Source: an uncultured bacterium (GTDB lineage Bacteria; Bacillota_I; Bacilli_A; RF39; UBA660). From it: DNA of 64,000 nucleotides. The DNA is taken from positions 1-64,000 of the forward strand of contig CANSHI010000001.1 of NCBI GenBank assembly GCA_947646655.1, read 5' to 3'. The notes beneath the pieces are model-generated. The model saw nothing but the letters and a program-made list of their open reading frames with translations. It searched no databases and had not been told where the DNA came from. Positions 41,912 through 51,347 of this stretch are shown in pieces (position 1 is the stretch's first letter; every line of letters starts with the position of its first letter). The position numbers were made by a program, and so were the translations under genes.

Positions 41912-42412
41912 TTATAATTGCTTCTTATAATATTCGACTTCAATTTTTGTGCCGTCAGGATAGACTTCATAGTCCGTTTTTATATATTCATTGAAACCAT
42001 AGTGAGCATATATTTCTTTATTTTTAAGTTCGGTTGGTTCGACTCCAAGTGTTACTTTAGTGTATCCACGCCTCTTTAAATCTTCGAGCATAAATTTAAA
42101 TAGTTGACTGAAATAGCCTTTTCCTTGAAAGTCTGGTATCGTTCTAAAGGCAGATAAGTAAGCAGTATTACTATCGACAAGAGATTCATGATTTTGAACG
42201 ATTGTAGGCGATAACATGGCTGTTGCTTCACATATGATTTGCCCATTTAATATTCCATAATAAGGTATAGTAAGATCTTTTTGGAAATTATCTAGAGCCT
42301 CTCTTTTCCAAACTATCCAGTTTTCAGGATCTTTGCTGTATTTAATTTCATAGTCCCATTTTTGGTTCATCTCTTCAATAGTAGGTATTTTACATATTAA
42401 TTCATTTTCCAT
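41912..42412 (-). CDS. GNAT-family acetyltransferase
   Basis: This 166-residue GNAT protein has the acetyl-CoA loop in IPDFQGKGYFSQLF (near residue 97), the beta5 strand TKVTLGVEP and the terminal NKEIYAHYGFNEYIKT. The substrate is unknown. It lies in the valS operon, seven bases after the SPFH gene. Confidence 0.85.
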   Translation of the reverse strand: MENELICKIPTIEEMNQKWDYEIKYSKDPENWIVWKREALDNFQKDLTIPYYGILNGQIICEATAMLSPTIVQNHESLVDSNTAYLSAFRTIPDFQGKGYFSQLFKFMLEDLKRRGYTKVTLGVEPTELKNKEIYAHYGFNEYIKTDYEVYPDGTKIEVEYYKKQL

Positions 42413-42419
42413 GTCTCAC

Positions 42420-43181
42420 CTATTGAATTAGTGAGGATATGTCAAATATATTGTCGCTTCCAGTAACTTTAGGCATAACTCCATCCCACTTATCGATAAA
42501 TTCTTTCATGATGAGTTCTTTTGTCAAACTTTTTTGTAAAAGATCGTTAGCTTTTTTTGTTGCCTCGGCATCGACTATTTTTTTCTCGGCTTCGAGTTTT
42601 GATTTTTCTAAGTTTTGTTCTGCCACTTGTTTGGCTTCGATTGCTTTAGTATATTCTTCTGTAAAATTGAAGTCTGTAAGGTTAAAGTCTTCAATTATTA
42701 TTCCATATTTTTGTACTTTGTCTTGAATAGCTTTTAAGCAACTTAGAGAAACGGCTGTTCTATTTACAGTAATTTCTTCGGCATTATATTGGGCAATGGC
42801 ACTTTTTATGCTTTCTTTAATAGCTGGTTGTAAAACTGTTTCTTCATAAGTATCCCCTACTTCTCTATAAAGTGTAGAAGCACTTTCGGCACTTATTCGG
42901 TAGTTTACTGCAACTGTAGTGTTAACTATTTGTAAGTCTTTGGTAGAAGCTTCACTGTTCAATTCAGATTTTTGCACTTTAATATTTATTTTGGCAATTT
43001 TTTCGACTAGAGGAATTTTTAAGTTAACTCCTTCACTCATCGAAGTATCAGTAATCTTGCCAAAACGCATTCTTAAGCCAACTTCTCCACTTTTTACTGT
43101 CGTAAAGCAGGAAAATAATAGTATGATACCAAAAATGGCTAATGCTCCTAAAATTAATATTTTTCTTATTTTTTTATCCAT
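42420..43181 (-). CDS. SPFH/Band-7 (prohibitin-like) membrane protein
   Basis: This 253-residue protein has an N-terminal membrane helix (about 8-27). The SPFH domain follows (about 28-190; VKSGEVGLRMRFGKI, NLKIPLVEKIAKI, AVNYRIS), then a helical coiled coil rich in A, E and K (about 185-220). Such proteins form cage-like membrane oligomers. The specific role here is unknown. It lies in the valS operon. Confidence 0.88.
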   Translation of the reverse strand: MDKKIRKILILGALAIFGIILLFSCFTTVKSGEVGLRMRFGKITDTSMSEGVNLKIPLVEKIAKINIKVQKSELNSEASTKDLQIVNTTVAVNYRISAESASTLYREVGDTYEETVLQPAIKESIKSAIAQYNAEEITVNRTAVSLSCLKAIQDKVQKYGIIIEDFNLTDFNFTEEYTKAIEAKQVAEQNLEKSKLEAEKKIVDAEATKKANDLLQKSLTKELIMKEFIDKWDGVMPKVTGSDNIFDISSLIQ

Positions 43182-43197
43182 AATTTTTTCTTCTTTC

Positions 43198-43611
43198 TTA
43201 TACTGAATATTTTCCTGGTTTAATTAGAAAATCGTCAGTATTGTATTTAAAACCTAAGGTTTGATAAAAGTCTTTTCTTTTGTCCGTTTGGACTAACCAT
43301 TCTGAGTTTGGGTATTCTTGAAAGCATCTTTCGACCATCGTTTTGCCAATGTTCTTTCTTTGATATTCAGGAAGTACAGCGACGTCGTAAAGTATCGAAC
43401 GAAAGTGCTTATCACTTAAGACACGGGCACATCCGACTAACTTATCTTCGTGCCAGGCTGAGATTACAAAAGTTGAGTTCAAAAATCCAATGTTGAAATT
43501 ATTAATCATTTCGGCTGTTGTCGTCTCCTCTTTAGCCCAGCCAACACTTAAGAAAAGGTTGTACAATTCCTCGTTTGGTAAATTTTTAATAGTTTTATAT
43601 TGTATATTCAT
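43198..43611 (-). CDS. GNAT-family acetyltransferase
   Basis: This 137-residue compact GNAT has WHEDKLVGCARVLSDK near residue 54, the CoA-binding VLPEYQRKNIGKTMVERC near 78 and FYQTLGFKYNTDDF near the end. It resembles YoaA/AAC-like small GNATs. The substrate is unknown. It directly follows valS (9-bp gap). Confidence 0.85.
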   Translation of the reverse strand: MNIQYKTIKNLPNEELYNLFLSVGWAKEETTTAEMINNFNIGFLNSTFVISAWHEDKLVGCARVLSDKHFRSILYDVAVLPEYQRKNIGKTMVERCFQEYPNSEWLVQTDKRKDFYQTLGFKYNTDDFLIKPGKYSV

Positions 43612-43620
43612 GTTGCCTTC

Positions 43621-46143
43621 TTATTTGTTCAACTTAAGCAGTTCTTCTTTTTCCAAAGCTAGTTTCGATTTTTCGGCTTCTACTAGGGCGGCAGGTGCTT
43701 TAGAACAATAAGCTTCGTTGGAAAGTAGTTTTTCTCTGCGTTCGATAGAAGCTTCAAGTTCTTTTATTCTTTTTTCTATAGCTTCTGATTCTTTTCTGTC
43801 ATCTTTTTCATATGTAACTGTTATACTAAAGTTTTTATGTAGACATGTATAAGAAGCATTGAATTTTTCACTGTGCTCTTTTTTATCATGAAGTTTTAGC
43901 ATATTGTCGATTAGTGAATAGTCGGCATCTGTGTTATACTCTACTTTGAAATCTTTACCGATAGCATTTTCTAATTTTAAAGTTCTAAATACTTTGATAA
44001 ATTCTATTACGTCTTCCATTTCTTCGATATCGAAGTCAAATTCTTTCTCGTATTTTGGATAGCTTGAGAGCATAACGGTTTCACTATCTTTAAAAGGGAG
44101 CATATTGTATATTTCGTCTGTAACGAATGGCATGAATGGTGAAATCATTTTTACGATGCTACTTAGTACTTTATATAAAACAGATTTTGTCGTAACATCT
44201 TCACTAGTAAACTTAGAAAATTCGATGTAATTGTCACAGAAGTCGTTCCAAATAAAGCTGTAAAGTGCAGTTCCTGCATTATTAAATTCGTACTTATCTA
44301 GGGATTTTTGTACCTGTTTAATAGTTTGGTTTAATTTAGATAAAATCCACTTGTCTTCTTTTTTAAGGTTTTCTAACGAGTAGTCGGATTCTTTTAGGTC
44401 TTCGATATTCATCAAAACAAAACGGGATGCATTCCACATTTTATTGATAAAATTCCAAGTACTTTTTACTTTTTCTTCGTCATACTTTAAGTCTATACCA
44501 ACACTGACATCGGTTGTCAAATAATAACGTAGAGCATCAGCACCATATTTTTCGATAACATCCATCGGGTCGACACCATTTCCTAAAGACTTGCTCATCT
44601 TACGGCCCTCTTTATCACGAATTAGACCGTGGATTATGCAATCTTTAAAAGGACGAGTGTTTGTGAAGTGGAGGCCTTGGAAAGTCATACGATTTACCCA
44701 AAAAGGAATAATGTCATAGCCTGTTACTAAACAGTCGTTTGGGTAATATCTTTTTAAATCTTCTGTTTCTTTAGGCCAACCGAGTGTTGAGAAAGGCCAA
44801 AGGGCACTTGAGAACCAGGTGTCTAAGACGTCCTCGTCTTGTGTCCATCCTTCTTCTTCTGGTGGATTTATGCCGACGTATATTTCTTCACCTTTGTACC
44901 AAGCTGGAATGCGGTGTCCCCACCATAATTGACGAGAAATACACCAGTCATATGTTATTTCCATCCAGTGGTTCATAATTTTTTCATATCTCGCAGGGAA
45001 AAAATTTACTTTGGTATCTTTGTTTTGCTGATTTTTAAGTACAGCATCGGCGAGAGGTCTCATTTTAACGAACCACTGTTTAGAAAGATATGGTTCAACC
45101 ATGGCATCTGTTCTTTCGGAATGTCCTACATTGTGTGTTATTTCTTCTATCTCAATGAGTAAATCTTTTTCTTTTAATTCTTCTACTACGGCTTTACGAC
45201 ATTCAAAACGGTTCATTCCAGCATATTTACCACATAATTCATTCATAGTTGCATCAGGATTCATAATAATGATTTTTTCTAGTCCATGTCTGTTACCTAC
45301 TTCAAAATCGTTAGGATCATGGGCTGGAGTTATTTTTACTACTCCTGTTCCAAATTCCATATCGGCATGTTCATCTCCTACAATAGGGATAGGTTTTTCT
45401 AGGACAGGTAAAATAACTTTTTTACCTATTAAATGTTTGTATCTTTTGTCTTCTGGATTTACGGCAACTGCAGTATCTCCAAAAAGGGTTTCAGGTCTCG
45501 TAGTGGCAACTTCTAAGTATTCGTCTGTACCTTCTATAAAATATTTTATATGGTAAAATGCTCCTTTTACATCTTTATATATTACTTCTTCATTAGAAAG
45601 AGCAGTCATGGCTTCAGGGTCCCAGTTGATAATTCTTTCGCCACGATAAATCAGCCCTTCATTGTAAAGACGGACAAAAACATCTTTAACTGCTTCTGAA
45701 AGTCCTTCATCTAAAGTAAATCTTTCTTTATTGTAGTCTAGAGATAAGCCGAGTTTAGCCCATTGTTTATGAATATTTTCTGCGTATTCGTCTTTCCAAC
45801 TCCAAGCGTATTTAAGCCATTCTTCGCGAGAAAGTGAACGTGGATCGATACCTTCATTTTTAAGTTTTTTATCAACTTTTGCTTGAGTTGCAATGCCTGC
45901 ATGGTCCATGCCTGGAAGCCAGAGAGCATCATAGCCACACATTCTTTTATAACGAATAAGTATATCTTGAATTGTCGTATCCCAAGCGTGGCCTAAATGC
46001 AATTTACCTGTAACGTTTGGTGGTGGAATAACTATCGTATAAGGTTTTTTAGTCATATCTCCTGATTTAAAGTACTCTTGCTTTTTCCAGTTTTCGTATT
46101 TTCCTTCTTCTACACTTAAGTGGTTGTATTTTGTATCTAACAT
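43621..46143 (-). CDS. valS: valyl-tRNA synthetase
   Basis: This 840-residue class I synthetase has [15 protein letters not shown] (HIGH box, near residue 42), an editing CP1 domain ([15 protein letters not shown]) and [11 protein letters not shown] (KMSKS, near 515). It ends with the valine-specific C-terminal coiled coil ([22 protein letters not shown]). The ATG at 46143 follows AAAGGATG; an ATG three codons earlier lies inside that site. A T-box leader precedes it. It heads an operon with two acetyltransferases, an SPFH protein and a DUF3592 protein. Confidence 0.97.
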   Translation of the reverse strand: MLDTKYNHLSVEEGKYENWKKQEYFKSGDMTKKPYTIVIPPPNVTGKLHLGHAWDTTIQDILIRYKRMCGYDALWLPGMDHAGIATQAKVDKKLKNEGIDPRSLSREEWLKYAWSWKDEYAENIHKQWAKLGLSLDYNKERFTLDEGLSEAVKDVFVRLYNEGLIYRGERIINWDPEAMTALSNEEVIYKDVKGAFYHIKYFIEGTDEYLEVATTRPETLFGDTAVAVNPEDKRYKHLIGKKVILPVLEKPIPIVGDEHADMEFGTGVVKITPAHDPNDFEVGNRHGLEKIIIMNPDATMNELCGKYAGMNRFECRKAVVEELKEKDLLIEIEEITHNVGHSERTDAMVEPYLSKQWFVKMRPLADAVLKNQQNKDTKVNFFPARYEKIMNHWMEITYDWCISRQLWWGHRIPAWYKGEEIYVGINPPEEEGWTQDEDVLDTWFSSALWPFSTLGWPKETEDLKRYYPNDCLVTGYDIIPFWVNRMTFQGLHFTNTRPFKDCIIHGLIRDKEGRKMSKSLGNGVDPMDVIEKYGADALRYYLTTDVSVGIDLKYDEEKVKSTWNFINKMWNASRFVLMNIEDLKESDYSLENLKKEDKWILSKLNQTIKQVQKSLDKYEFNNAGTALYSFIWNDFCDNYIEFSKFTSEDVTTKSVLYKVLSSIVKMISPFMPFVTDEIYNMLPFKDSETVMLSSYPKYEKEFDFDIEEMEDVIEFIKVFRTLKLENAIGKDFKVEYNTDADYSLIDNMLKLHDKKEHSEKFNASYTCLHKNFSITVTYEKDDRKESEAIEKRIKELEASIERREKLLSNEAYCSKAPAALVEAEKSKLALEKEELLKLNK

Positions 46144-46159
46144 TTTTTTCATCCTTTCT

Positions 46160-46374
46160 TAAACAAAAAAAGTTATAACTCACGAGGGCATGACTACTCA
46201 CACTGTACCACCTCGGATTTATAACTTTATAGTTAATCTCATTAAAACTTAACGCGTATATCACGATTTTTCTTCGTCTTTCAACCTTCAAGGTATCGTC
46301 TTACTAGTTTGCACCAAACACTAGCTCTCTATAAAAACTACTTCCCCTACTCCTAAAGAGTCATAAGAAAACCT
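46160..46374 (-). promoter_or_regulatory. T-box riboswitch of valS
   Basis: The leader of about 215 nt contains the T-box core GAGGTGGTAC (plus-strand complement at 46205-46214). It also contains a stem I region (AGAGAGCTAGTGTTTGGTGC) and a large terminator ending in GTTATAACTTTTTTT. The antiterminator would form when uncharged tRNA-Val pairs with the T-box. I could not place the specifier codon with certainty. Confidence 0.85.
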
Positions 46375-46380
46375 GACTAC

Positions 46381-46409
46381 ATTATATAATAGATTATAGT
46401 TTTATACAA
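46381..46409 (-). promoter_or_regulatory. valS operon promoter
   Basis: TTGTAT (46409-46404), a 17-bp spacer and TATAAT (46386-46381), positioned to transcribe the T-box leader. Confidence 0.8.
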
Positions 46410-46468
46410 GAAAAAATTTAGAAGATTTTTGAAATTGAACAGTTTATTACGAAATTTATGATGAATTT

Positions 46469-47101
46469 CTACCTTATTTTTTTCTTGAAATCTAAAGATT
46501 TCTCATCTGATTTGCTAGAATTATCATGGACGGTTTCTTCTTCTCTATCCATATTTTCAGGTATTTGCTCTAATTCTTCATACTCAATGTTGTCAATGTT
46601 ATTTAAAGTAAACACTGGTTGGTCTTCTCCAGTAGAATGTACCATCTCTTTCGTTTTTTCATCTGTGTTTGCTAAAACTTTTTGATTTTCTTTTGCTTTC
46701 TCATTTATTTTTTTTTGGGTATTTAACAGCATTCTATTTATAATCTTTAATGCATATGTGCTATCTGACATCCTATAAATTTCAGATATTAAACATAATC
46801 CAAGCACACTAATACATATTCCTGATATTATTGGTATACTAGAACCACATATTAAATTTATTAAATTACATGCAATTAGAATAAAACTCCATATTGCATC
46901 CTTCCAAGATTTTGAGAATCTTTTTTCTTGTTTCCTCATAAGTTCATCTGATTGTGAAGCTTGTGTTTTCATTGTTTCAAGTAAACATATTTCATCTCTT
47001 GCAGTATATGGTATGATATCATTTTTTCCATTTGCAAAACTAATTGTTATTTGATTATCTTTAACTGTATAATTTAACACAAATGCTTTATAATTTTCCA
47101 T
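46469..47101 (-). CDS. membrane protein of unknown function
   Basis: I do not recognise this 210-residue protein. It has a beta-rich N-terminal part (about 1-40, with DEICLLETMKTQ), then a basic helix. Two membrane helices lie at about 69-86 and 89-108 (IWSFILIACNLINLI and IISGICISVLGLCLI). A long acidic and lysine-rich cytosolic tail follows. The start follows GAGGGAG. A promoter (TTGCAT-N16-TATACT) lies about 110 bp upstream, leaving a long leader with an ATTTAAGTC/GACTTAAAT inverted repeat. Confidence 0.65.
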   Translation of the reverse strand: MENYKAFVLNYTVKDNQITISFANGKNDIIPYTARDEICLLETMKTQASQSDELMRKQEKRFSKSWKDAIWSFILIACNLINLICGSSIPIISGICISVLGLCLISEIYRMSDSTYALKIINRMLLNTQKKINEKAKENQKVLANTDEKTKEMVHSTGEDQPVFTLNNIDNIEYEELEQIPENMDREEETVHDNSSKSDEKSLDFKKKIR

Positions 47102-47290
47102 AAAAATACTCCCTCAATAATATATTTTTTTAAGTTTTAAATACTAAGATTTAAGTCGTAAAATATCGTTAAGCAAGCACGAAAGACTTAAATTTATGAA
47201 TAGTATAGCACAAAATTAAAATAATGCAAGAGGTTTCTCTCACATCATTTTCATTTCTACAGAATGATTTTTGATAATATAACTATAAAT

Positions 47291-47758
47291 TTAGAACGGC
47301 AATTTGCGTATAATTAAGTTCAAAGCTTCTGCATTGAAGTTTGTAGGTCCAGTTATAGAAACTGTTACTCTAAGAGTAATAGGGTTTTGAAATTGGTAAA
47401 CGGTAGTTTGGGAAAAGTGTATTACTTGTGAACCATCTATCCATTGACCTGACATTCCAGGCATATTTGTTATAACTCCTGCATCATCTTGTCTCAGATT
47501 TACATGTATTTCTTGATTGGCAGAATTTCTGTTTATTTTTCCACAAAAGGTAATTTCGTAGAAACCTGCTTCATTTATCGTGACAGAATTGCTGTCGAGT
47601 CTATAATCTGTTGATGTACTAGGTAATGTAATATTAGAATTAATAGAGACATTGCCTGCTGAGGTAGCATTATTAAATTTAACAAAACAAAGACTAGATA
47701 ATCCAGGTTGTCCTGCTGGAATAACGAAGTCTAAAACATATTCTTGATTTGAGTTCAT
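47291..47758 (-). CDS. BclA C-terminal-domain-like (TNF/C1q-like) protein
   Basis: This 155-residue protein reads as a jelly-roll. DSNSVTINEAGFYEITFCGKI is the typical middle strand of BclA/ExsF-type exosporium tips, followed by IHVNLRQDD and YQFQNPITLRVTV. The short stretch IPAGQPGLSS may be a leftover of a collagen-like stalk, which is otherwise missing. There is no signal peptide. I infer a spore surface trimer. The promoter is unclear: a TATAAT-like box lies about 30 bp upstream but no clear sigma-K site. Confidence 0.65.
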   Translation of the reverse strand: MNSNQEYVLDFVIPAGQPGLSSLCFVKFNNATSAGNVSINSNITLPSTSTDYRLDSNSVTINEAGFYEITFCGKINRNSANQEIHVNLRQDDAGVITNMPGMSGQWIDGSQVIHFSQTTVYQFQNPITLRVTVSITGPTNFNAEALNLIIRKLPF

Positions 47759-47839
47759 ATTAAAAAATCACTACCCTTTAGTAGAATTATATTATTTAAA
47801 TGGGAATTATATTTCAATCAAAGGGTAAAATAAGTAAAA

Positions 47840-47864
47840 TAAAAAGAACTTTAAAGTTCAATTT
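47840..47864 (-). terminator. terminator of tyrS-miaA
   Basis: GAACTTTAAAGTTC palindrome followed by TTTTT on the minus strand. Confidence 0.75.
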
Positions 47865-47866
47865 AA

Positions 47867-48715
47867 TCATTTTTCTAAATATTTTATTACTTCTTGAATA
47901 GTCTCATTAAAATTGTCATAGTTTACTTCGAACCAGTTAACATTCATTTGATGATTAAACCATGTATACTGTCGTTTAGCATATTTTCTACTTTTTTGTT
48001 TAATAAGATCTATAGCTTCTTCTAATGTTAAATTTTTTTCTAAGAAGTCAATCAATTCTTTGTAGCCTATCGCCGTAGTTAAGGCTTTAGTCTTACCATA
48101 TTTTTTATAAAGGGATTCTACCTCTTTTAACAAACCTTCTTGCATCATTTCATCGACCCGTTTGTTTATTTTTGAGTATAGTGTTTCTCTATTTGTTGTA
48201 AGTCCAATGATGTGAATGTTGTCATATAAAGCTTCGTCTTTTAAAGAATGATTGCCTGTAGAATTTAATCTCGAAATCATGCGACGTCTATTATTGATAT
48301 GGATACCTTCTAAATCGTTTTTTTCTTTTAGCATGGCATAAAGTTCTTCATTAGAGTATTCATCGTATTGTTTTGTCTCACGAGTCTCAAATTCATAGTT
48401 ATATAGGCCCGCTTTTAAGTAAAGGCCTGTTCCCCCTACTAAAATGACATTTTTATTTTTATGGTGCTTTAAAAGGTTTCTTAAATCTTTTTGATAATCG
48501 TATACAGTGTAATTTTCTGCAGGAGATACGATATCGAAGAGAAAATGTTCTTGTCCTAAGTTTTCTTCTTCGGTGTATTTAGCAGTTCCGATATTCATTT
48601 CCTTATATACTTGCATGGCATCACAATTAACGATTATGGCATCGTACTTTATCGAAAGCTCTTCACTAAGTTTTGTCTTACCTACTCCTGTAGGACCAAC
48701 TATACATATAATCAT
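47867..48715 (-). CDS. miaA: tRNA dimethylallyltransferase
   Basis: This 282-residue MiaA prenylates A37 of tRNAs that read UNN codons. GPTGVGKTKLS is at residues 6-16, NCDAMQVYKEMNIGTAK at 31-47, and the tRNA-binding ITTAIGYKE-like stretch (LTTAIGYKELIDFL) is near 213. The start codon overlaps the tyrS stop by one base, so translation is coupled. The length is slightly short. Confidence 0.95.
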   Translation of the reverse strand: MIICIVGPTGVGKTKLSEELSIKYDAIIVNCDAMQVYKEMNIGTAKYTEEENLGQEHFLFDIVSPAENYTVYDYQKDLRNLLKHHKNKNVILVGGTGLYLKAGLYNYEFETRETKQYDEYSNEELYAMLKEKNDLEGIHINNRRRMISRLNSTGNHSLKDEALYDNIHIIGLTTNRETLYSKINKRVDEMMQEGLLKEVESLYKKYGKTKALTTAIGYKELIDFLEKNLTLEEAIDLIKQKSRKYAKRQYTWFNHQMNVNWFEVNYDNFNETIQEVIKYLEK

Positions 48716-49896
48716 TATTTGAAAGTTACTTTCTTAAATATTTTCTTGCCTTTTTGTATTACAACTGTTTTAGATTCGATTATAGCTTTAGGATCTGTTA
48801 TTTTTTCATTATCAACGGATATTCCACCTTGTTCTACTAAGCGTCTAGCTTCACTTTTAGAAGGGCAGAAATTGCCTGTCACTAAAATATCTAAAATGTT
48901 AGATCCGACTGGTAAGTCTATTTGCTCTTCAGGTAAGTTATCGCTGTTTCCCGAAAAGACTTCTTCACTCATAGTACGAGCTTTGATAGCTTCTTCTTCG
49001 CCATGAACAAATTTTGTAACTTCGAATGCAAGGGCTTTATGGGCATCTCTATTTTCGGGATGCTCTTTATGTTTCGCTTCAAGGTTTTCGATTTCTTCAC
49101 GAGATAAGAAAGTGAAATATTTTAAATAAGTTATAACCATGTCGTCTTCTGAATTGATGAAGAATTGATAAAACTCATATGGACTAGTTTTCTCTTTGTC
49201 GAGCCAAATGGCCTTTCCTTCGCTTTTACCGAATTTAGTCCCATCTTTTTTAGTTACTAGAGGCATAGTGAATGCGTAAGCTTCTTTTTCGAGTTTTTTT
49301 CTGATAAGCTCTACTCCACTTGTTATGTTACCCCATTGGTCTTGTCCGGCAACTTGAAGAATACAGTTCTTTTCCTTATATAAATGATAAAAATCCATCG
49401 CCTGCATAATTTGATATGAAAATTCTGTATAAGTTATTCCTTCATCTAAGCGACGTTTAACGATGTCTTTGTTAATCATGTATGCAACATTGAAGTATTT
49501 TCCATAGTCTCTTAAAAATGATATGAAATCTAAGTCTTTGCTCCAATCGTAGTTGTTAACTATTTCGTAGTCCCCAAAAACTTTTTTAAATTGAGACGAT
49601 AGTTTTTCGACGTTTTTTGCAACCTCATCATATGAAATTATACTTCTCTCTTTAGAGGGACGTGGGTCGCCGATTAGTCCTGTGGCACCTCCAACTAAAA
49701 TAAGAGGACGATGTCCATGTGCACTTAGACGTTTACAAATTAAGAAACTAGAAAGATGCCCGATATGTAGTGAGTCGCCAGTTGGATCTGTTCCTATATA
49801 AAAAGTTACAGGTTCTCCATTGATGATTTTTTCTACTTCAGGGCTAGTAATATCTTTGACTAATCCTCTCCACTTTAATTCTTCAAATAAAGTCAT
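48715..49896 (-). CDS. tyrS: tyrosyl-tRNA synthetase
   Basis: This is a 393-residue class I synthetase. The HIGH motif is in LHIGHL (near residue 40) and the KMSKS equivalent is KFGKSEG (near 222). A C-terminal S4 RNA-binding domain is present (SEARRLVEQGGISVDNEKI). The length is between the TyrS and TyrZ types. No T-box leader is visible in the 76-bp upstream region; a plain promoter serves it. It is coupled to miaA. Confidence 0.96.
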   Translation of the reverse strand: MTLFEELKWRGLVKDITSPEVEKIINGEPVTFYIGTDPTGDSLHIGHLSSFLICKRLSAHGHRPLILVGGATGLIGDPRPSKERSIISYDEVAKNVEKLSSQFKKVFGDYEIVNNYDWSKDLDFISFLRDYGKYFNVAYMINKDIVKRRLDEGITYTEFSYQIMQAMDFYHLYKEKNCILQVAGQDQWGNITSGVELIRKKLEKEAYAFTMPLVTKKDGTKFGKSEGKAIWLDKEKTSPYEFYQFFINSEDDMVITYLKYFTFLSREEIENLEAKHKEHPENRDAHKALAFEVTKFVHGEEEAIKARTMSEEVFSGNSDNLPEEQIDLPVGSNILDILVTGNFCPSKSEARRLVEQGGISVDNEKITDPKAIIESKTVVIQKGKKIFKKVTFK

Positions 49897-49921
49897 AATA
49901 CTCTCTCCTTTTTGTAAGTTA

Positions 49922-49950
49922 ATTATATTCTATTTTGAAGGTGTTGTCAA
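49922..49950 (-). promoter_or_regulatory. tyrS promoter
   Basis: TTGACA (49950-49945), a 17-bp spacer and TATAAT (49927-49922). Confidence 0.85.
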
Positions 49951-49972
49951 AGGGTATGACTTTTAAAGTTCG

Positions 49973-50875
49973 TTATCGTCTTTGAAGATTTTTTTCATAT
50001 TGCTTTTTGATTGTGAGAATTTTATTTAGGCTATCTTTGGGAATATGACTTTTTTCAGCTATTTCTTCTAAAGAATTTTCGCTTAGTTTGTACCCTTGTT
50101 CCATTAACAGCTTTATTTCACTTAAATAGTTTATAATAGCGTTGGGGTCTTCTTGATTGCCATAATTTTCACCAGTAGAATCCGTATAGTTTTGTTGAAC
50201 ATGATATGGATGAATCGATCTATTTAAATGTGTTTCGACTTTTTTGTGAGCTTCATTTATAGCATTTAACCAGGCTTTACATAACTCTATTAGATTTCTT
50301 TTATCTATTTTTTTATTGGGATATAAATCAAAGTCTTTTGGGATTAGCGGTTTAGCGTAGACTATAGCATTTTGGTGAAATGGAATTTGAGGTTCTAAAA
50401 AAATGGGAAGTAGTGGTTTATTACTTAATGCTGCAATATAAAAAGCACCAAGTGGAATCGTTTTCTCGTGATAATCTGTAAATTCAAGCATCAGTTTTGG
50501 ATCGACATGTCGACCGTCTGGAAATATTAAAAGAGAGTGATTATTATCTTTCAAACGTTTTAATTCAGTTTTGATTTCAGAAAGTTGGACTTTATCGCGG
50601 GTTATAGGAAAGATATGTAAAGGCTGTAAATATTTAGCTATTTTAGGAAAGTTATTCCAAAATTCTTTGAACATAAAAGTATCTAATTCAAATTTTTTAC
50701 TCAGTAATGACCATATTAAATACCTATCGAGATTATTTGTATGATTAGGAGCAAAGATGTAAGATTGTAAGTTTAAATTTTCTTTTTGAATTTCTATAGG
50801 ATTAAAAAGTAAACGCATTAATGTGTTAGTTAAGTTTGTATATATGGGATTAATTTTATTGTAAGATTCTTGCAT
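49973..50875 (-). CDS. PlsC-like 1-acylglycerol-3-phosphate acyltransferase
   Basis: This 300-residue protein has the acyltransferase signature NHTNNLD (H-x4-D, near residue 44) and FPDGRHVD near 118, in place of the usual FPEG. PLGAFYIA and LPIFLEP follow. It probably acylates lysophosphatidic acid or a similar lipid. The last 80 residues are a helical extension with low similarity to standard PlsC. Confidence 0.78.
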   Translation of the reverse strand: MQESYNKINPIYTNLTNTLMRLLFNPIEIQKENLNLQSYIFAPNHTNNLDRYLIWSLLSKKFELDTFMFKEFWNNFPKIAKYLQPLHIFPITRDKVQLSEIKTELKRLKDNNHSLLIFPDGRHVDPKLMLEFTDYHEKTIPLGAFYIAALSNKPLLPIFLEPQIPFHQNAIVYAKPLIPKDFDLYPNKKIDKRNLIELCKAWLNAINEAHKKVETHLNRSIHPYHVQQNYTDSTGENYGNQEDPNAIINYLSEIKLLMEQGYKLSENSLEEIAEKSHIPKDSLNKILTIKKQYEKNLQRR

Positions 50876-51000
50876 CTTATTCCTCTTTCTAAGTAATTTG
50901 ATTAAGAGTATTATATAATGTCCATAGCAATTGTCAACGATTTTTTAAGTGAACATTATATGAAGAACAAATCTTTTTAAAATAATTTTATAATGTAATA

Positions 51001-51027
51001 ACAATTTTTAAACTTTACCATAAACTA
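51001..51027 (+). promoter_or_regulatory. sigma-K-type promoter of the yjcZ-like gene
   Basis: AC (51001-51002), exactly 16 bp, then CATAAACTA (51019-51027). This is a match to AC-N16-CATAnnnTA, 26 bp before the start codon. Confidence 0.7.
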
Positions 51028-51052
51028 TATTAGGAGTTAGGAGGTAATACGC

Positions 51053-51265
51053 ATGTATTATTATGGTTATAATAATGGTTATGCCGGAGCTAACAGTGGT
51101 TATTACCAAAATCCTTGTTGCGGTGGCAACCAAGGGTTTGTAGGTTATACTCAAGGTGGATATGGCTTCGGTGCTGCACTTTGGATAGTGTTATTCATCT
51201 TACTTGTAATTATCATTGGTGCAGGATGGTCATTCGGTAATAATAACCAAGGACCAAGACGTTAA
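51053..51265 (+). CDS. YjcZ-like small sporulation membrane protein
   Basis: This 70-residue protein has a Gly/Tyr/Asn-rich N-terminal half (YGYNNGYAG, CCGG, GGYGFG). One membrane helix follows (about 43-60, ALWIVLFILLVIIIGAGW), which matches the YjcZ/YczN-type consensus FALIVVLFILLIIVG. It ends in a short polar tail. The ribosome site TTAGGAGG and a sigma-K promoter support late mother-cell expression. It lies 80 bp upstream of sigK. Confidence 0.78.
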   Translation: MYYYGYNNGYAGANSGYYQNPCCGGNQGFVGYTQGGYGFGAALWIVLFILLVIIIGAGWSFGNNNQGPRR

Positions 51266-51288
51266 AAGTGATTTATTTCACTTTTTCT
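51264..51288 (+). terminator. terminator of the yjcZ-like gene
   Basis: AAGTGA-N6-TCACTT followed by TTTC-rich sequence. Confidence 0.8.
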
Positions 51289-51347
51289 TTTGGTACTTTT
51301 TAGACATTTTTCTACAAATTATTTAATATATTTTAGAAGGTGATAAA

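Noticed and set aside
49897-49972. T-box leader for tyrS
   Set aside because: Only 76 bp separate the start codon from the next gene, filled by a plain promoter; no GGTGGTAC core.
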